Source of the DNA: Flavobacteriales bacterium
Lineage (GTDB): Bacteria > Bacteroidota > Bacteroidia > NORP154
Direction of reading: 5' to 3'
DNA: 8,064 nt
Assembly: GCA_012965625.1 (NCBI GenBank)
Contig: DTSC01000350.1
Span: 1-8,064, forward strand
Shown here in pieces: positions 5,508 through 8,064 of the stretch. Below the pieces are notes generated by a model that was not told the origin of the DNA, searched no databases, and worked only from the letters and a program-made list of their open reading frames with translations. Position 1 is the first letter of the stretch, and each line of letters starts with the position of its first letter. The position numbers were made by a program, and so were the translations under genes.

Positions 5508-6629
5508 TTGAAAGCAATAATTGTCGGACCAGCATACCCTTTAAGAGGTGGGATAGCCAGTTTTAATGAGTCTCTTTGCCGCAGTATGGCAAGAAGAGGG
5601 ATACAAACTGAGATCATCTCGTTTTCATTGCAGTACCCTTCATTTCTTTTTCCGGGGAAAACCCAATACGATGAAGGTCCAGGTCCTGACGACCTGCATA
5701 TAACAACAATGCTGAATTCGATCAATCCTTTTTCTTGGAGAAAAGTGGCACTGGCGATCAAGGATAGGCAACCTGATGTGGTGATTATTAGGTACTGGAT
5801 ACCTTTTATGGCTCCTTGCTTAGCCTATATTGCAAGGTCTGCCCGCAAGTTTGCGAAGGTAATAGCCATTGCAGATAATATTATTCCTCATGAAAAGAGA
5901 ATAGGGGATACCCTTTTAACCAAACATTTTGTGAAAGCAATTGATGGTTTTGTCGTAATGTCAGGTTCTGTAGTAGATGAATTAAAAAGTTTTACGGCTA
6001 AACCCACTTCTTATCTTCCGCATCCTATTTATGATGTTTACGGTGAAAAGGTAACGAAGAAAGAAGCTATGGAAAGATTAGGGCTTAAATTCGATAATAA
6101 ACATTTGCTCTTCTTTGGGTTTATAAGAAAATATAAAGGTCTTGATCTTTTACTGGAAGCTATGGGTGATCATAGAATTAAAACACTAAACATTAAGCTT
6201 TTAGTAGCAGGCGAGTTCTATGATGATCAAGATTATTATAATGAGCTTATTCTAAAATACGGTTTATCGAACAACGTAATATTAAAAGCCGGATATATTC
6301 CTGCTGCTGATGTTCGCTATTATTTTTGTGCAGCAGACATGATTGTACAGCCGTATCGCTCAGCAACACAAAGTGGAATAACGCAAATTGCTTACAATTT
6401 TGAACGGCCCATGCTTGTTACCAATACAGGTGGATTGCCGGAAATTGTTCCTGATAAAAAGGTAGGCTATGTTGTAAAACCCTTTTCTGATGATATTGCT
6501 AATGCGATAATTGATTTTTATCAAAATGAACGTGAAGAAGCTTTTTCGCTGCAAACCAGAACTGAAAAAATGCGATTTACTTGGGATTACTTTGTACAAG
6601 GGTTGGAAAAGCTGGCATTGACCTTGTAG
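5508..6629 (+). CDS. GT4-family glycosyltransferase (GT-B fold)
   Basis: The protein has 373 residues, the usual length for the family. The N-terminal Rossmann half starts MKAIIVGPAYPLRGGIASF, with the Gly-rich acceptor-side loop at 14-16. The C-terminal half has LLFFGFIRKYKGLDLLLEAM (200-219; Arg207 and Lys210 are probable donor diphosphate contacts), an HxxI-type strand and VTNTGGLPEIV (304-314). It should transfer a sugar from a nucleotide donor, probably to a lipid or glycan acceptor on the cytoplasmic side. There is no signal peptide or membrane helix. TTG is taken as the start because MKAIIVGPAYP is the expected first strand and the first in-frame ATG is at codon 28. The gene starts 20 bases after the GT2 stop, so an operon is likely. 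The usual EX7E glutamates are not seen (SATQSGITQIAYNFERP, 285-301). Substrate unknown. Confidence 0.92.
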   Translation: MKAIIVGPAYPLRGGIASFNESLCRSMARRGIQTEIISFSLQYPSFLFPGKTQYDEGPGPDDLHITTMLNSINPFSWRKVALAIKDRQPDVVIIRYWIPFMAPCLAYIARSARKFAKVIAIADNIIPHEKRIGDTLLTKHFVKAIDGFVVMSGSVVDELKSFTAKPTSYLPHPIYDVYGEKVTKKEAMERLGLKFDNKHLLFFGFIRKYKGLDLLLEAMGDHRIKTLNIKLLVAGEFYDDQDYYNELILKYGLSNNVILKAGYIPAADVRYYFCAADMIVQPYRSATQSGITQIAYNFERPMLVTNTGGLPEIVPDKKVGYVVKPFSDDIANAIIDFYQNEREEAFSLQTRTEKMRFTWDYFVQGLEKLALTL

Positions 6630-6648
6630 TGACTATTGACTAACTTTG
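6618..6648 (+). promoter_or_regulatory. Candidate promoter of the MORN-repeat gene
   Basis: TTG at 6618-6620, inside the end of the GT4 gene, is followed after 20 bases by TAACTTTG (6641-6648), an exact match to the Bacteroidota -7 box with normal spacing. A transcript would start near 6653-6656, about 20 bases before the ATG. It could drive both the MORN gene and mnmA. Confidence 0.55.
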
Positions 6649-6676
6649 CTATTTTTACTATCTGGAAATATATATT

Positions 6677-7459
6677 ATGAAGCTTATATTGGTATTTTTC
6701 TTTACGATTTTTTTTCAACTTATCGGTTTGTATGGGCAAACAGCTAAGGATACAATTAATGAAGTTGATGAAAATGGTTTAAAAAATGGATATTGGATAA
6801 AATTATATCCTAATGGAAATATTGATTACAAGGGCTATTTCGTTAAAGGAAGGCCGGCTAAAATATTTAAGAGGTATTACAAGAACGGAAATATCAAATC
6901 ATCTTTTATTTATTTTGACAATAACAAAGCATGTGCAGCCCATATTTATGGTGCAGACAGTGTATTAATAGCAACAGGGTTATATAGAAAGGAAAAAAGA
7001 GATAGTACCTGGAAATATTATCGAAAGAATGGAGAATTGGTGTCTGATGAAAATTACCGGATTGGTATTAAGTATGGTATGTCCAATACGTATTATTATA
7101 ATAACAAGCTTTATGAACGCTTCGAATACAAGAATGGAAAGAAGGATGGTGTTTGGAAACAATATTTTGAGAAAGGAGGATTAAAGATTGAAGGCCACTA
7201 CCAGAATGATAAATTGCAAGGAAAGGCAATCTTTTATTATCCGAATGGCAACGTTGATCATGAAGGTTTTTATAAGGATAATGTAAAGAATGATGCCTGG
7301 AATTATTATGATGAAAGGGGAAATTTGCTTATTCAGCAAAGATTTGATATGGGGATTTTAAAAAATAAGGACGAAGTAGAAGAGTATATTTTGCAGAAGA
7401 GAAAAAAGAATGGCTTAGATAACAGGGGAACTCGTGAAGAGCTGAGGAGTATTAGATAA
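6677..7459 (+). CDS. Secreted MORN_2 (YwqK-type) repeat protein
   Basis: The protein has 260 residues. Residues 1-20 are a signal peptide ending LYG before Gln21, so it is probably exported to the periplasm or surface; there is no lipobox Cys. The rest is about seven degenerate repeats of roughly 22-27 residues with the pattern G-x-W-x-x-Y-x-x-N-G-x-x-x-x-x-G-x-Y-x-x-x-x-x (for example 35-55, 102-124, 157-175, 180-198, 203-218). These are MORN_2 repeats, which form beta-hairpin ladders. A Lys/Arg-rich tail (239-260) follows. Databases often name such proteins 'YwqK family antitoxin', but there is no toxin partner here and the protein is secreted, so I do not use that name. Function unknown. 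It lies 47 bases after the GT4 gene and 29 before mnmA. Confidence 0.85.
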   Translation: MKLILVFFFTIFFQLIGLYGQTAKDTINEVDENGLKNGYWIKLYPNGNIDYKGYFVKGRPAKIFKRYYKNGNIKSSFIYFDNNKACAAHIYGADSVLIATGLYRKEKRDSTWKYYRKNGELVSDENYRIGIKYGMSNTYYYNNKLYERFEYKNGKKDGVWKQYFEKGGLKIEGHYQNDKLQGKAIFYYPNGNVDHEGFYKDNVKNDAWNYYDERGNLLIQQRFDMGILKNKDEVEEYILQKRKKNGLDNRGTREELRSIR

Positions 7460-7488
7460 TTGATTTGTAATGGAATTGCTTTGAGCAG

Positions 7489-8064
7489 ATGAGTAGAAAA
7501 GGAAAAATATTAGTTGCTATGAGTGGGGGCTTAGACAGTTCTGTTGCTGCCATGCTTCTTCATGAGGAAGGTTATGAGGTTATTGGAATGACCATGAAAA
7601 CCTGGGAATATGCCTCTTCCGGAGGTAATAAGAAAGAAACGGGTTGTTGTAGCTTGGATTCTATCAATGATGCGCGGAATTTAGCAGTAAGGTTTGGATT
7701 CCCTCATTATATCATTGATATCCAAAAAGAATTTGGAGACCAAATTATCGACAATTTTGTAGGAGAATATATGGCTGGCAGAACTCCGAATCCTTGTGTG
7801 TTATGCAATACACATATTAAATGGGAGGCCCTGTTGAAAAGAGCCAAACAACTAGATTGTGAATATTTAGCAACAGGCCATTATGCCCAGCTGCGCAAGG
7901 AAAATGGCAGGCAAATTGTTTCGATGGGAATAGATGCAAATAAAGATCAATCTTATGTATTGTGGGGAGTCAGCCAAAAAAATCTGGTAGGTACCCAATT
8001 TCCCCTTGGCAGATATGAAAAGACTGAAATTAGAAAAATGGCTATAGAACCTGACATTACGACA
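7489..8064 (+). CDS. mnmA: tRNA-specific 2-thiouridylase MnmA, C-terminal part missing
   Basis: The frame runs from ATG 7489 to the right edge: 192 codons, about half of a normal 360-390-residue protein. The enzyme adenylates C2 of uridine 34 in the Lys, Glu and Gln tRNAs and replaces the oxygen with sulfur. SGGLDSSVAA (12-21) is the PP-loop that binds ATP. Cys106 in NPCVLCNTHIKW (101-112) is the expected catalytic Cys. ATGHYAQLR and DANKDQSYVLWGV are standard MnmA motifs. Residues 41-56 carry an extra loop with a Cys pair (53-54), which I associate with Bacteroidota members of the family. The usual second catalytic Cys lies beyond the edge. The start is set by the PP-loop distance and by stops in the other nearby frames. 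No terminator separates it from the MORN gene. Confidence 0.95.
   Translation, partial: MSRKGKILVAMSGGLDSSVAAMLLHEEGYEVIGMTMKTWEYASSGGNKKETGCCSLDSINDARNLAVRFGFPHYIIDIQKEFGDQIIDNFVGEYMAGRTPNPCVLCNTHIKWEALLKRAKQLDCEYLATGHYAQLRKENGRQIVSMGIDANKDQSYVLWGVSQKNLVGTQFPLGRYEKTEIRKMAIEPDITT

Noticed and set aside
6677..7459. Antitoxin of a toxin-antitoxin pair (database name for YwqK-like proteins)
   Set aside because: The protein has a signal peptide, and neither neighbour looks like a toxin.

Overview
The window looks like a chromosomal segment of a Bacteroidota bacterium, in the broad Flavobacteriia/Cytophagia range; I cannot place it further. The evidence is AT-rich DNA, almost no Shine-Dalgarno sequences, several matches to the Bacteroidota -7 promoter box TAnnTTTG, a DUF4199 membrane protein, a MORN_2 repeat protein, and a large multi-domain secreted protein of the type that usually ends in a gliding-motility/type IX secretion C-terminal domain. 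No transposon, integrase, CRISPR array, phage gene or tRNA was seen.

Left arm, minus strand (about 3865 down to 1). First comes a small SRP (4.5S) RNA gene with a TAnnTTTG box just upstream and a U-tract at its end. Next is a short-type transaldolase, then a very large surface protein whose first 987 residues lie in the window before it runs off the left edge. That protein has a signal peptide, a DUF2341 domain, an unrecognised Cys-rich region and six Ig/PKD-like repeats. Two of the repeats carry a foreign domain inserted at the same loop. The complete insertion is strikingly like an animal reelin subrepeat.

Right arm, plus strand (3965 to the right edge). Five genes lie head to tail: a four-helix DUF4199 membrane protein, a membrane-anchored GT2 glycosyltransferase of the polyprenyl-phosphate type, a GT4 glycosyltransferase, a secreted MORN_2 repeat protein, and mnmA (tRNA 2-thiouridylase), which is cut by the right edge. 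DUF4199, GT2 and GT4 are tightly packed and probably form an envelope-glycan unit. The MORN gene has its own promoter candidate overlapping the end of the GT4 gene, and mnmA follows it after 29 bases. The two arms diverge from the interval between the SRP RNA and the DUF4199 gene (about 3866-3964).

Most worth checking are the nested domain architecture of the surface protein and the GT2 gene. The GT2 reading frame has no ATG, GTG or TTG in front of its conserved first beta strand, although adding one base to an adjacent A-run would supply a TTG start. Smaller points are Phe133 in the transaldolase active site, a CxxC in place of DxxC in MnmA, missing EX7E glutamates in the GT4 enzyme, and three copies of one octamer-related arm in the SRP RNA.
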